DNA of 20,116 nt, from positions 1,209 to 21,324 of the IMG/VR virus record IMGVR_UViG_3300000117_000336. One strand, 5' to 3'. The first letter of the stretch is position 1; the number at the start of each line of letters is the position of its first letter. Below are positions 1 to 8,320 of the stretch, piece by piece. Made by a program: the position numbers and the translations under genes. Under the pieces are notes generated by a model. That model had not been told where the DNA came from. It saw only the letters and a program-made list of their open reading frames with translations, and ran no database searches. The stretch is from a virus.

Positions 1-3000
1 ACAGACGCCCAGTCTTCCTTGATCTTTTGGTAACTAGGATCCGCAATCTGCAATGCGAGTTCTTCCCTCAGTGTCCTTCCGTTGATCTTTACGTCACCAT
101 CTGCAATGGCTTGCTGCATGAGATCAAAGACACTTTGGTTTGAGCCGGGGTAGGTCTCCCACTGATGCAGAGGGACATCTCCGGTCTCCATGACTGCTCG
201 GTCGAAGCGAACTCCAGCGCTTAGGCTGATACGAGCCATTTCTTCTAAAACGTCATCAGTCTTAAATTCACGACTAACAAAGGGATTGAGACCTCGGCTG
301 TTTGAGGGTGTTAGCTCACCTAGCGCATTTCGCTCTGAGTTTAGAATACCACCGACCAACGGCTGCAGAATGGGTATCTGTTTACCAAAGACCTTAAACA
401 GGCTTGTGGGCTTCCCATCAAACTCTCCTTGGTTTCCAAACATAAGCATGGAGCGAACCAAACGGTTTAAAGGAACTGCAGTTGACACCTGACTAACTAA
501 GATTCGGCCCAAACCCTGCTGTCTGTCATCTACCAGTGCGTTGATAAAGTCTGTCATGTTTTGGAGTGACGACTTTTCCAGTGTTTGGTTGACAAAGAGC
601 GCAGAGAACATTCCCATCCCATCAGAAAACTCTAGGGCTTCCTTAGGGTCTTTAATACGTCTTCCAAGATGCATTGCCATACGCCCAAAGAGGTAGGCGT
701 TTGCAAAGGGCATCTCCATATCCATTACGTTAACGTATCGCTGCCCGTCTTCACCTTGGAACCTTATGGTCCCGTACTGAGGATGCTTGGGGTCGAGCTC
801 CACATCAATTGATGGCTCTTCACCTGAGTCGTACAGAGCGTATCCTTGCAACAAACCTGTGGTAAAGAAGATGCTGTTCAGCACCACCGCCGCTCTGGCT
901 CTACTGGCTACTCTAGGGTCCTGAGATCTTAGATCAGTAAGAAACTTACCAGCGAGGAACCGGAGTGCTGCATTACTACCGAGCCCACGAACCCCCGCTG
1001 CATTTGCGAGTAGGAGAGGGGCCAGATAGGTAGCAAACCTTTCCTCCATCACGTTCAGCGGTGTTGAAACGAAGCGCATTAGAACCAAACGAGCAATGGC
1101 ACTTGCCGTTCTGTTTTTCGCTGCCTCCTCTAGGGTTCGCGCTGGTTGGCGACCAAAGAATGAGTTCAATGTTTTGTTTAATGAATCATCAACGGCCTCT
1201 TGCTGAAACAAAGAGGTAAGCGCAAGGTCAATGGAGGATTTATCAAGAACCCTACCACCCTTAGCTACTCTCTGCTGATCAACAAAGTCACTTTTTGTAT
1301 CGCCAGACAGGTACTGCCGCAGCTCCACCTCAGAGGGCAGACGCTCTTGGGCGATAGCCTTCAGTTCATCGCCATACTCACCCATACGGGCGCGGACCTG
1401 CATGTCGGCGGTGAGGATTAGTTCTTTAAAGCTTTCATCGATTGCACCCATAAAACGATATAGATGCTCTGCCGCTTTTACAGCTTTGTTCTGTAGTGAG
1501 GGACTATCACCCCCCTCTGCTGGCATAGCCCTAATTTCTTCTAGAGATTTACCCGCAAAGGTTCCTTCTTCATCAAACATCGTTCGATTGTTGAATTCAG
1601 ATATGCCCGTTTTCCAGAAACGCCAGCCTGACCTCACAACTTTACCGGAAGCCCTCGCAGACGCCGATAGAAACAATGCGCTTTGTGCTAGTTTGCGTAG
1701 GCCAGTCTCGGATTGAGCAGTCAATCCTTGGCCCCTTAGAAGGCTTGAGAGTGAACCCGGCGCGCTTAGGGTTAAGTCGATTGAACCCTCAACGAAGCGG
1801 ACAACAGGAATGTAGACTGTCCTCAAGACGTTTGACACTAACATCAAGAACTGAGTGTCAAAGTTGGCGAGCAGGTTTGCGTTGGTCCAGATCAAGAACT
1901 TCTCGACTGGACTTTTACGCATGCGCGCTGACGTTCTAGCGACAGCCGCCTTAGCCTTAGCATCCGCTGCACGAGACAGCGCTTGATCAATCAGGCGTGC
2001 CTCCTCTTTTGCGTCAATCATGTTGCGTTGTTTTGCCCAGCGAGCGTGAGCGATCTCACGGTCTCTTTGGGAGTTTGCAGCCTTCTCCGCTTTGAAGGAT
2101 AAGAGAGCGAGAGCGTTGTTGCGCCCCATCTTCGCCTTACCAACAGCAAGGATCTCTAGCTGACCCTTGAGGGCATCAGCCCTTTTATTGAGGTCTGAGA
2201 GCTGCTTTATGGCTGTCTCTGTTGTTGCTGGTCCAAACTCAACAATCTGTTTGACCACGCGCTGGAGTTCGTAAGTAAACGCCTGTTGGAACATACCAGC
2301 AGCAAGGATGTTAACACTATCGCTGGTAGACCAATCCGCTGGATCAGATCGAATAATGTTATTGAAGCGTGCTGGATCTAACCCCTCAGCATCCATGATT
2401 TTCTGGAACACGTAGGCAGCACCAGCGCGGAGCTCATCAAAAGCTACCGGTGTGTTGATTGTCTCCATAGACTTCAACAATCGCGCCTGAAAGGTGTCCA
2501 ATGCACCAGAGGCATCCTCAAGCATATCGTCAACCCAGTTTTCACCGAAGATGCGCTGGAGAAAGCTTGAGTCGATGCCTGACTCTGTGCCTCGATTGAT
2601 GAAGTCATCCGTCAAATTTATGTTGGCAACATCAGCGTCATTGAGTTCAGGGAGCTTGTCTCGATCAAACTCAATACGAGTAGTTGTCCTTGTCCCTGCA
2701 ACGCCGGGGTCTGCTGCATCAACTTTATCTAAGGACCCTTGTGCTTCCTTAGCCTCTGTTTCCTTAGCAGTTTTAGTTTTCTCTCGGTCATCTAGGTACT
2801 TCTGCGCACGCTTTTGGCTGGCCGTCAGCTCCGCTGTGGCCGCTTTATCGAGCTCCTCAGCAGCACCCTTTAGGTTACCCTTAGATGCCATCCGGATGCC
2901 CCGTAGCATGGCTAGGAGGCTGTCAGCAGCACCACCAATAATCATACCCTCGATGGTAATCTTGGCACGCGCCTCAAACACCCCATCATCTTCTTCAGTG

Positions 3001-4247
3001 CGTAGGAGTGTTAATAGTTCATTGCCGGGTACATTATATTCAGCCAAGAGTGTCGCAACGGATTCATCACCAAGGTCAAACACGATGTTATCCGCGATGG
3101 CCCCCTTAGCGGCACCATTGATAATCTGGGTGTAGAGCTTGCTAGCCTTTAGGAAGTTTGGCGAGACCATGTAAGTAGAACCAAACTCAACGATGCCAGC
3201 AGCGATCCGTCCTGTCGTCGTGTCAATATGGCTGTAAGCTTCGGCCTCAAGTTGCTCTAGGTCAGCAACCAACTGGCTGGATTCCAAGGGCTTTTCATCT
3301 GGCCGGAAGTTGGCCATGAAGTCCAAATAGTCAGGTGCGCCAATGTCGAAGACGCTACGCTTACCAACCGCAAACTCATCATATTTAGCATTCTTTGTTC
3401 CACCAATCCCTGAGAGCAGCCTTGGTTTGGCTCGCTCCTGTAGGAAAGCCACTTCCGCTTCAGTTGTTGGGGTAAGTCGCAGGTCTTTGTAAGTGCCTCT
3501 TTTTTCCTTACCTGTCAGTAACTTAGCGATTGACTCTGATGTTTGGAACAGGCTTGTGCCGCCACTAATTCCCCCAGCAACTATAGAATCCACAACATCA
3601 TTGAGCGCGAAGTCTAACAAGGCTGATCCGAGAGACACGGTGCCACCAATGATTCCGTTGCGCTTAGCTTTGGTTTCAGCATCAACAGGTAACTTGAGCG
3701 ACTTCTCAATCGAGTCAGCAACTGACGCTCCATAGATCTCAATAAACTTATTGCGCCGTGCAGTGTTATCCCGAGCGAGGAGATACCAGCCAACTTGGCG
3801 CTCTGTGGCCCCACTGGCTGACATAAGCCGAGAGATTTCTGGGCGTACCTTAAAGTAATCTGGTCGATCACTGAATTGGGCAATGGTTCCGTTGGCGCGG
3901 AGACGCATTGCCTCAGCTATAGGTACTTCACCATAAATTGTTAATGCGAGTTCTTTGAGATTACCCCCAGCTTCATAGTCCCGAAGGAACTGGGGATCAA
4001 AGGGGGAGGGACCATCCATAAGGTTGGTAGCTCGGATGGGGGCTCTAGGCTCTAATACAAACTGCTGCTCTGGCTGTTGTTCTGGGGCCTCAGGCATAAG
4101 GCCTTTGGCAGCAACGGCAGCAGGATCAATAGTAAAAGGGGACCCAGTTGGATCCCCCTCGTTGACTTGTGTTGACTGTACTTGCTCGTAGGCGCGTGCG
4201 GATCGCTGGGCGAACTCACTCACCGTAGGCTGGACTGGTTCGACCAT
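1..4247 (-). CDS. gp16-like large internal virion (DNA-ejection) protein, partial
   Basis: A single open frame runs from the ATG at 4247 to the left edge, giving at least 1,415 codons; the stop lies outside the window. I translated it by hand because it has no stop here. T7 gp16, the large inner-core protein that enters the cell with the DNA and forms part of the trans-envelope conduit, has about 1,318 residues. Size and position directly after gp14- and gp15-like genes support this role. The first 80 residues are Pro/Gln-rich and disordered-looking. I see no N-terminal lytic transglycosylase domain as found in T7 gp16. There is a basic, Ala-rich, probably coiled stretch around residues 690-770 and hydrophobic segments near 780-815 and 1,115-1,135 that could insert into membrane. 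The upstream AAGGA, about 8 bases before the ATG, supports the start. Identity as the gp16 counterpart is secure by synteny; internal domains are not recognised. Confidence 0.85.
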   Translation of the reverse strand, partial: MVEPVQPTVSEFAQRSARAYEQVQSTQVNEGDPTGSPFTIDPAAVAAKGLMPEAPEQQPEQQFVLEPRAPIRATNLMDGPSPFDPQFLRDYEAGGNLKELALTIYGEVPIAEAMRLRANGTIAQFSDRPDYFKVRPEISRLMSASGATERQVGWYLLARDNTARRNKFIEIYGASVADSIEKSLKLPVDAETKAKRNGIIGGTVSLGSALLDFALNDVVDSIVAGGISGGTSLFQTSESIAKLLTGKEKRGTYKDLRLTPTTEAEVAFLQERAKPRLLSGIGGTKNAKYDEFAVGKRSVFDIGAPDYLDFMANFRPDEKPLESSQLVADLEQLEAEAYSHIDTTTGRIAAGIVEFGSTYMVSPNFLKASKLYTQIINGAAKGAIADNIVFDLGDESVATLLAEYNVPGNELLTLLRTEEDDGVFEARAKITIEGMIIGGAADSLLAMLRGIRMASKGNLKGAAEELDKAATAELTASQKRAQKYLDDREKTKTAKETEAKEAQGSLDKVDAADPGVAGTRTTTRIEFDRDKLPELNDADVANINLTDDFINRGTESGIDSSFLQRIFGENWVDDMLEDASGALDTFQARLLKSMETINTPVAFDELRAGAAYVFQKIMDAEGLDPARFNNIIRSDPADWSTSDSVNILAAGMFQQAFTYELQRVVKQIVEFGPATTETAIKQLSDLNKRADALKGQLEILAVGKAKMGRNNALALLSFKAEKAANSQRDREIAHARWAKQRNMIDAKEEARLIDQALSRAADAKAKAAVARTSARMRKSPVEKFLIWTNANLLANFDTQFLMLVSNVLRTVYIPVVRFVEGSIDLTLSAPGSLSSLLRGQGLTAQSETGLRKLAQSALFLSASARASGKVVRSGWRFWKTGISEFNNRTMFDEEGTFAGKSLEEIRAMPAEGGDSPSLQNKAVKAAEHLYRFMGAIDESFKELILTADMQVRARMGEYGDELKAIAQERLPSEVELRQYLSGDTKSDFVDQQRVAKGGRVLDKSSIDLALTSLFQQEAVDDSLNKTLNSFFGRQPARTLEEAAKNRTASAIARLVLMRFVSTPLNVMEERFATYLAPLLLANAAGVRGLGSNAALRFLAGKFLTDLRSQDPRVASRARAAVVLNSIFFTTGLLQGYALYDSGEEPSIDVELDPKHPQYGTIRFQGEDGQRYVNVMDMEMPFANAYLFGRMAMHLGRRIKDPKEALEFSDGMGMFSALFVNQTLEKSSLQNMTDFINALVDDRQQGLGRILVSQVSTAVPLNRLVRSMLMFGNQGEFDGKPTSLFKVFGKQIPILQPLVGGILNSERNALGELTPSNSRGLNPFVSREFKTDDVLEEMARISLSAGVRFDRAVMETGDVPLHQWETYPGSNQSVFDLMQQAIADGDVKINGRTLREELALQIADPSYQKIKEDWAS

Positions 4248-4257
4248 CTAGCTTTCC

Positions 4258-7173
4258 TTATTCTGAGCGTCGATAGCCGAGGAGACGGTCTTTATCGTAG
4301 CTCTTGATTGATACGGAGTTGTTCTGGTTACCGCCGAGGACCAAGATATCCCCGTCATCATCGAACCCAGCGAAGAAGCCTACGTGACCCTTCCAGCTCG
4401 ATTTACTTTCACGCCAGAAGACAACCACGTCACCTTCTTGAGGCTCACTGACGCTCTTGCCCCAGTTCAGGAACGAGCGAGCATTGAGCTTTCCAGTGCC
4501 TTTCCTATCGACGCCATTAAGAACGGCGTTCACGAACCCAGCACACCAAGCCATATCCTTGACGTTATCAAACTGAGGATTGACCTGTTTGATGAAGGAC
4601 GTGAGGACTTTGTGATCATCGCTCTCGGTCTTCCCAAGGTATTCCTTAGCGAAGTCGAAGGCTGTAGTGGTCTTGAGGATTTCCTCTGGGTTGGCAGCGG
4701 ATGTATTGCTGATCATCTGCTGTGCAACGGACGTGACCTGTTGTAGCTCTGGGATACTTGCTGCAACGCTTAACGCGCTTCCACGCGGAGCTGCGGTATA
4801 CCCACTGGTCTCAGGTATTTGAGCAGGATCGACTGTAGGTACGCTTATAGTACTACGGGTCCCTGCGGCATTAATGGAGGCTCTACTAGCCACCTGTGCC
4901 ATCTGTGGGATCTGTTGCTCTTCACGAGTTACGTCAGGAGCTGTAGCTCGCTGTGCGCCACTAGATGTCGGTATAGCCGTAGGGCTGGAGGTTTCTGGAA
5001 CATCCAAGGTATCCCTAGATCCCGGCAGAACGATTGGAGGACGGTACGCCACACTGTCAGATCCGAGGACCTCTGGGATCTGTTGTTCTTCCCGAGAGAC
5101 GTTAGGTCTCATAGCTGGCTGGTAGCCACTAGAAGTGGGTACTTCCGTTGGACTAGAAGCCGCAGGTACATCAAGAGTCGCAAGGGCTGCTGGCAGATCC
5201 AACGTCGCAAGCTCACTAGGAGCGTCAAGCATATCTAGGGTTACGGTGGCTTGCTGTTCGCTAACACTGGTGCGCCGCCTCTCTTCCCTAACAGCCTCAG
5301 CTTCCTGAAGACGCTGCTCAAAGTCTACCATTGCTGCGGCAGGGTTGTTCTCATCAAAACTTGGAGGAAATTCTATCGTTGAGACTTGGGAAGGAACTTC
5401 AATCCCATCATCTTCATTTTCCCCTCTCAAGGCTGGACCAAAGTCTTCTTCCATGTCGGAAATGAATGTTTGGTCCTGAGAATCCATGAACGAAATGTAG
5501 TCTTTAAAGTACAGCTTTGCAGCTAAGTCTTTTTCGAGCTCATCCCGATTTTTGGAGTAATATTCAATCACCTTGTCTTTAAGTGTTTGCCCGTCGCCCG
5601 TGGGGGTTCGCAGAGCAAACTCGAGCGCATATAGCTTAGCATTGTCGAGAAACTTTTTCTGAGCTTCTGGGCCATCCCTCAGGGCTTGTTCCCATTGGTC
5701 ACGGTACTGCTCTTCATACGCCTCTAGGCGCAGCTTGATTAGCTTAGTGATGTTGGATTGTGGACCTGAACCATCGTTGGAGAAAAGTGGTTTAAACGTA
5801 TCCCCAGCGATATTATCTAACAGAGCGGTCAGACCGCCCAAGTTGGACTTAAAGTTCTTATACTCACCACTGAGTTCTAGGGGGGATGGAGTATTTACTT
5901 TAGTCTTTAGAAGCGTTTGGAAATCACCCGCAGTTAACTGAGAGAAAGCCCCTGTGTAGAAGGCAGCAAGGTTTTCGTAGTCACCATTGTTCTTCTGCTC
6001 TAGGAGTTGAGCCAAAGCCAATTGACTCGCAATCTCATCTGTCTCACGCGCTTCATTTTTCAATGCCTCCAAAAGAGCTTCGACGTGTCTATACTGCTTC
6101 ATCGCCGTCGAGGTATCTCCACCATAGATATTCACCAGCTCACCCAAAGATGCTCTAAATGCCGCTGGGTTACCCAAAGCTTGAGCCACTAGGTCCGAGA
6201 ACTCTTCGTCTTGGCGTTGCCGCTCCTGCTGCTGTTTTTCTTCAAGAACACTCATGACATGCCCTTGGAGACCGTTCGCTGCCTCAATCAATCTAGCTTT
6301 GTCTTCATTGTTAAATTCTCGAATGAAGCTCTTTGAGAACGCTGGGTCATCCACGTTATCAATCAAACCAGTCATCAGCTTGGCCAACGGTGCTGTGATG
6401 CTGACATCCTCAGTAGCCTGAATGACGCCCATCATACTTACCAGCCCATTAGTGAACATATCGTTACCACGAACACCCCGAGCATCCCTCAGTTTATCAC
6501 GCTCTGCCAAGAGGGCATCCATGAAGGCTTGGGGGTTATTAGGGTCTGCTTGCATCGCCAAGCTGTACGTGATCTCACTCACCGCCTTAGTTTCCCTGCG
6601 GATCATCTCATTGGCAGAGGCTTCTACGTTACCCGCTGAGTTCGCCTGAAAACTTTGGGACCAGATCGCCGCTACTTCCTGTTGAGCGGCTGCTGGGGCG
6701 TTTAGGATCGACTGTGTGGCGGCATCTGTCCAAGCGCTCTGAAAATCCGAAGCCTGATCAGGGTCACCCCACATTCCACTTAGTTGAACTTGCGTTGCGA
6801 AGTCCGCTGCGGCTTTGCTTGCCTGACCGACAACTTGATACTCTTGGTAAACCGCTTGGGAGTTGGGGTTCATGACCATTGCTTCTGAAAGGTCTTGACC
6901 AGTCAACCCAGCGATTTTACCAAGTTCTTTGGCTCGTGCTTCTGCTTCTGCTTGCTCTTCCTCAGCCAGCGCTAGCTCCTCAGCTTGAGACCTAGCGGTT
7001 AAGCGGCTTTCGTTGGCGGCAATGCGACCGAAGCTGGCATTCATTTGCGCAAACGCCCGTGCAAGCATCCGAGAATTCTGGCTCTCTAGCGGGGGGCGCA
7101 TATAGGCCGCACGGTTCTGGATTGAACCTGGCGTTGCCCCTCCACGCGCTGGGGCCTCTATGGGTGCTCTCAT
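4258..7173 (-). CDS. gp15-like internal virion protein with C-terminal NlpC/P60-CHAP type murein hydrolase
   Basis: This 971-residue protein lies between gp14- and gp16-like genes, the place of T7 gp15 (747 residues), a tube-forming ejection protein. Residues 1-620 are mostly Ala/Gln/Glu-rich helix, with an acidic coiled-coil segment near 60-90. Residues 666-810 form a Pro/Ser/Thr-rich linker with three degenerate repeats. Residues about 840-971 match the TIGR02594-like NlpC/P60-CHAP cysteine amidase pattern: AWC with likely nucleophile Cys877, then GTGKLNARSFLNWG, GDVVVFWR, GHVGF with His930, and VLGGNQ with Asn949. All the key residues are present, so the enzyme is probably active and cuts peptidoglycan to let the ejection conduit pass. 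A lysis role is possible but less likely in a virion gene. The start at 7173 follows an AGGA motif, and the gene begins 4 bases after the gp14-like stop. The ejection role is inferred from position; the hydrolase call rests on visible motifs. Confidence 0.85.
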   Translation of the reverse strand: MRAPIEAPARGGATPGSIQNRAAYMRPPLESQNSRMLARAFAQMNASFGRIAANESRLTARSQAEELALAEEEQAEAEARAKELGKIAGLTGQDLSEAMVMNPNSQAVYQEYQVVGQASKAAADFATQVQLSGMWGDPDQASDFQSAWTDAATQSILNAPAAAQQEVAAIWSQSFQANSAGNVEASANEMIRRETKAVSEITYSLAMQADPNNPQAFMDALLAERDKLRDARGVRGNDMFTNGLVSMMGVIQATEDVSITAPLAKLMTGLIDNVDDPAFSKSFIREFNNEDKARLIEAANGLQGHVMSVLEEKQQQERQRQDEEFSDLVAQALGNPAAFRASLGELVNIYGGDTSTAMKQYRHVEALLEALKNEARETDEIASQLALAQLLEQKNNGDYENLAAFYTGAFSQLTAGDFQTLLKTKVNTPSPLELSGEYKNFKSNLGGLTALLDNIAGDTFKPLFSNDGSGPQSNITKLIKLRLEAYEEQYRDQWEQALRDGPEAQKKFLDNAKLYALEFALRTPTGDGQTLKDKVIEYYSKNRDELEKDLAAKLYFKDYISFMDSQDQTFISDMEEDFGPALRGENEDDGIEVPSQVSTIEFPPSFDENNPAAAMVDFEQRLQEAEAVREERRRTSVSEQQATVTLDMLDAPSELATLDLPAALATLDVPAASSPTEVPTSSGYQPAMRPNVSREEQQIPEVLGSDSVAYRPPIVLPGSRDTLDVPETSSPTAIPTSSGAQRATAPDVTREEQQIPQMAQVASRASINAAGTRSTISVPTVDPAQIPETSGYTAAPRGSALSVAASIPELQQVTSVAQQMISNTSAANPEEILKTTTAFDFAKEYLGKTESDDHKVLTSFIKQVNPQFDNVKDMAWCAGFVNAVLNGVDRKGTGKLNARSFLNWGKSVSEPQEGDVVVFWRESKSSWKGHVGFFAGFDDDGDILVLGGNQNNSVSIKSYDKDRLLGYRRSE
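4744..5178 (-). repeat. Three degenerate protein-level repeats in the gp15-like linker
   Basis: Three related units of 36-37 residues lie at residues 666-702, 722-758 and 775-810 of the gp15-like protein (bases 5068-5178, 4900-5010 and 4744-4851), separated by spacers of 19 and 16 residues. Units 1 and 2 share TLDVP, SSPT, PTSSG and REEQQIP. Unit 3 keeps T-S-VP, ETSGY and a final SIPEL. Short TLD motifs just before unit 1 continue the pattern. The bases are diverged, so this is an old duplication rather than a recent array. It probably forms a flexible stalk for the hydrolase. Confidence 0.8.
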
Positions 7174-7177
7174 CTAT

Positions 7178-7777
7178 TTATCCTAATGAAAAACCGCCAA
7201 ACGTGGATCCAAGGCCGAGTGCTCCCCCGCCAATCCGCGCTAAACTTTGATTATGTGCTGCATTATTCTGTTGTTGGATCATTAGTGAGCTGAAGCCATT
7301 TACGACTGGAGCCATCATGGAAAGCGAGTCTCCAGCAGTCCAACTGCCTTGAGAGACTGAGTTGATTTGGTTAACCATCGTCACTCTCAGGTTATCGAGG
7401 TCCCGTTCATACGAGTCTGCAAGGTTCTTTCGCTCATCGACGTACCTACGAGATCCTCTTGCACCCTTAGATCTAAGGTCTGCTAGGGAGGATCGAATTG
7501 ACCCTGTGTTCTTCAGGTTTGATGCCCCAGAGGCAGCACTGAGCTGGCTCTCTCGCAACTTGGAGAGGAGCTCAAAGTCAAACTGCTCTTGACGAATCTT
7601 TTTGTTGTTTTGAAGAAAGGTGAGACTAGCTGTCTCTTTTCCTGCGGCATACGCCGCCTGTGCTGCGGCCCTGTTGGCTTCATATTGTCGGTTCTGTTCC
7701 TCAATCCGCGCTTTTGATTGAGCAGCAGAGGCAAGCATTCCGAAGCCAATTTGTAGGACCTGACCGATTCCACACAT
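7178..7777 (-). CDS. gp14-like internal virion protein
   Basis: This 199-residue protein is close to T7 gp14 (196 residues), which is ejected into the outer membrane to form the first part of the DNA conduit. It starts MCGIG, and the Met-Cys start followed by a small hydrophobic helix resembles gp14 proteins. After that come a long charged helix (about residues 20-75), a second helical part rich in Ser, Arg and Asn, and a Gly-rich tail. The ATG at 7777 directly abuts the preceding stop and follows AAGGAG with good spacing, so the start is well supported. Order between gp13- and gp15-like genes fits the T7 gene 13-14-15-16 block. The role is inferred from synteny, length and the N-terminus, not from catalytic motifs. 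Confidence 0.8.
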   Translation of the reverse strand: MCGIGQVLQIGFGMLASAAQSKARIEEQNRQYEANRAAAQAAYAAGKETASLTFLQNNKKIRQEQFDFELLSKLRESQLSAASGASNLKNTGSIRSSLADLRSKGARGSRRYVDERKNLADSYERDLDNLRVTMVNQINSVSQGSWTAGDSLSMMAPVVNGFSSLMIQQQNNAAHNQSLARIGGGALGLGSTFGGFSLG

Positions 7778-8320
7778 TTAATTGCTCCTTTGAATTGGAA
7801 TCACCGTTTCCCCGCTCTCGTGGGTCATGGGGTCAAAAAGGGTGAAGCCGACATACTCAACCCAGCGTAGGTGAAGCTCATTGTCGGCATGGACATAGTT
7901 GAATAAGGCTTGATAGCCCCCCTGTAGGATTTCAACCTCTGACTTGCTCATTCGAAGAAAACCTACGACATGCTTGTCTAGGGCATCAGAGCCAAGCCCC
8001 CACACAATCCCGATGCCTTTCTGGAACTCAGATGTTCCATACATAATCAAGGGTTGGTCTCGGTAGCTCAGGGTCCTCGTTACACTGGAGAGGCGGTAGG
8101 ACTGAGTAAGTGCTTCGTGGGGGTCTTGATTTGATAGCAGCTTGACTTCTCGCTTGTCAGCAGGGCGCATAGAGGCTGCGATAGCCCCTATGTCCTCTGG
8201 CCGTGAGGGGCGAGCGTTATACTCTCCGCGCTCGTGGGTTGTGTTTCCCAAACCAGTCGATGTGGAGGATGTTAGAAGCGAATGGGGTGTCATTCTTGAT
8301 CCGGATCTCGGCGTTGTCAT
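7778..8320 (-). CDS. gp13-like internal core / GNAT-fold-like protein (start uncertain)
   Basis: The frame encodes up to 180 residues and sits directly after gp12, where T7 has gene 13 (138 residues). The conserved-looking part begins at ARPSRPEDIGAIAASMRPAD, near residue 36. It continues through LIMYGTSEFQKGIGIVWGLG and ends with a Tyr/Trp-rich block containing YVHADNELHLRWVEYVGFTLF. This layout resembles gp13-like phage proteins with a degenerate acetyltransferase fold; I see no convincing acetyl-CoA loop, so catalysis is doubtful. The start is unresolved. ATG codons at 8320 and 8293 overlap gp12 by 104 and 77 bases without a good ribosome binding site. A TTG at 8251 would give about 157 residues and a 35-base overlap. 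The internal ATG at 8170 would remove the conserved first motif. The coordinates give the longest frame. Confidence 0.7.
   Translation of the reverse strand: MTTPRSGSRMTPHSLLTSSTSTGLGNTTHERGEYNARPSRPEDIGAIAASMRPADKREVKLLSNQDPHEALTQSYRLSSVTRTLSYRDQPLIMYGTSEFQKGIGIVWGLGSDALDKHVVGFLRMSKSEVEILQGGYQALFNYVHADNELHLRWVEYVGFTLFDPMTHESGETVIPIQRSN

Noticed and set aside
2494-3135. 213-codon plus-strand open frame
   Set aside because: It lies wholly antisense to the gp16-like gene, has Ser-rich shadow composition and no ribosome binding site or family likeness.
4874-5238. Overlapping plus-strand open frames opposite the gp15 linker
   Set aside because: They reflect the repetitive composition of the linker on the other strand and show no start signals.
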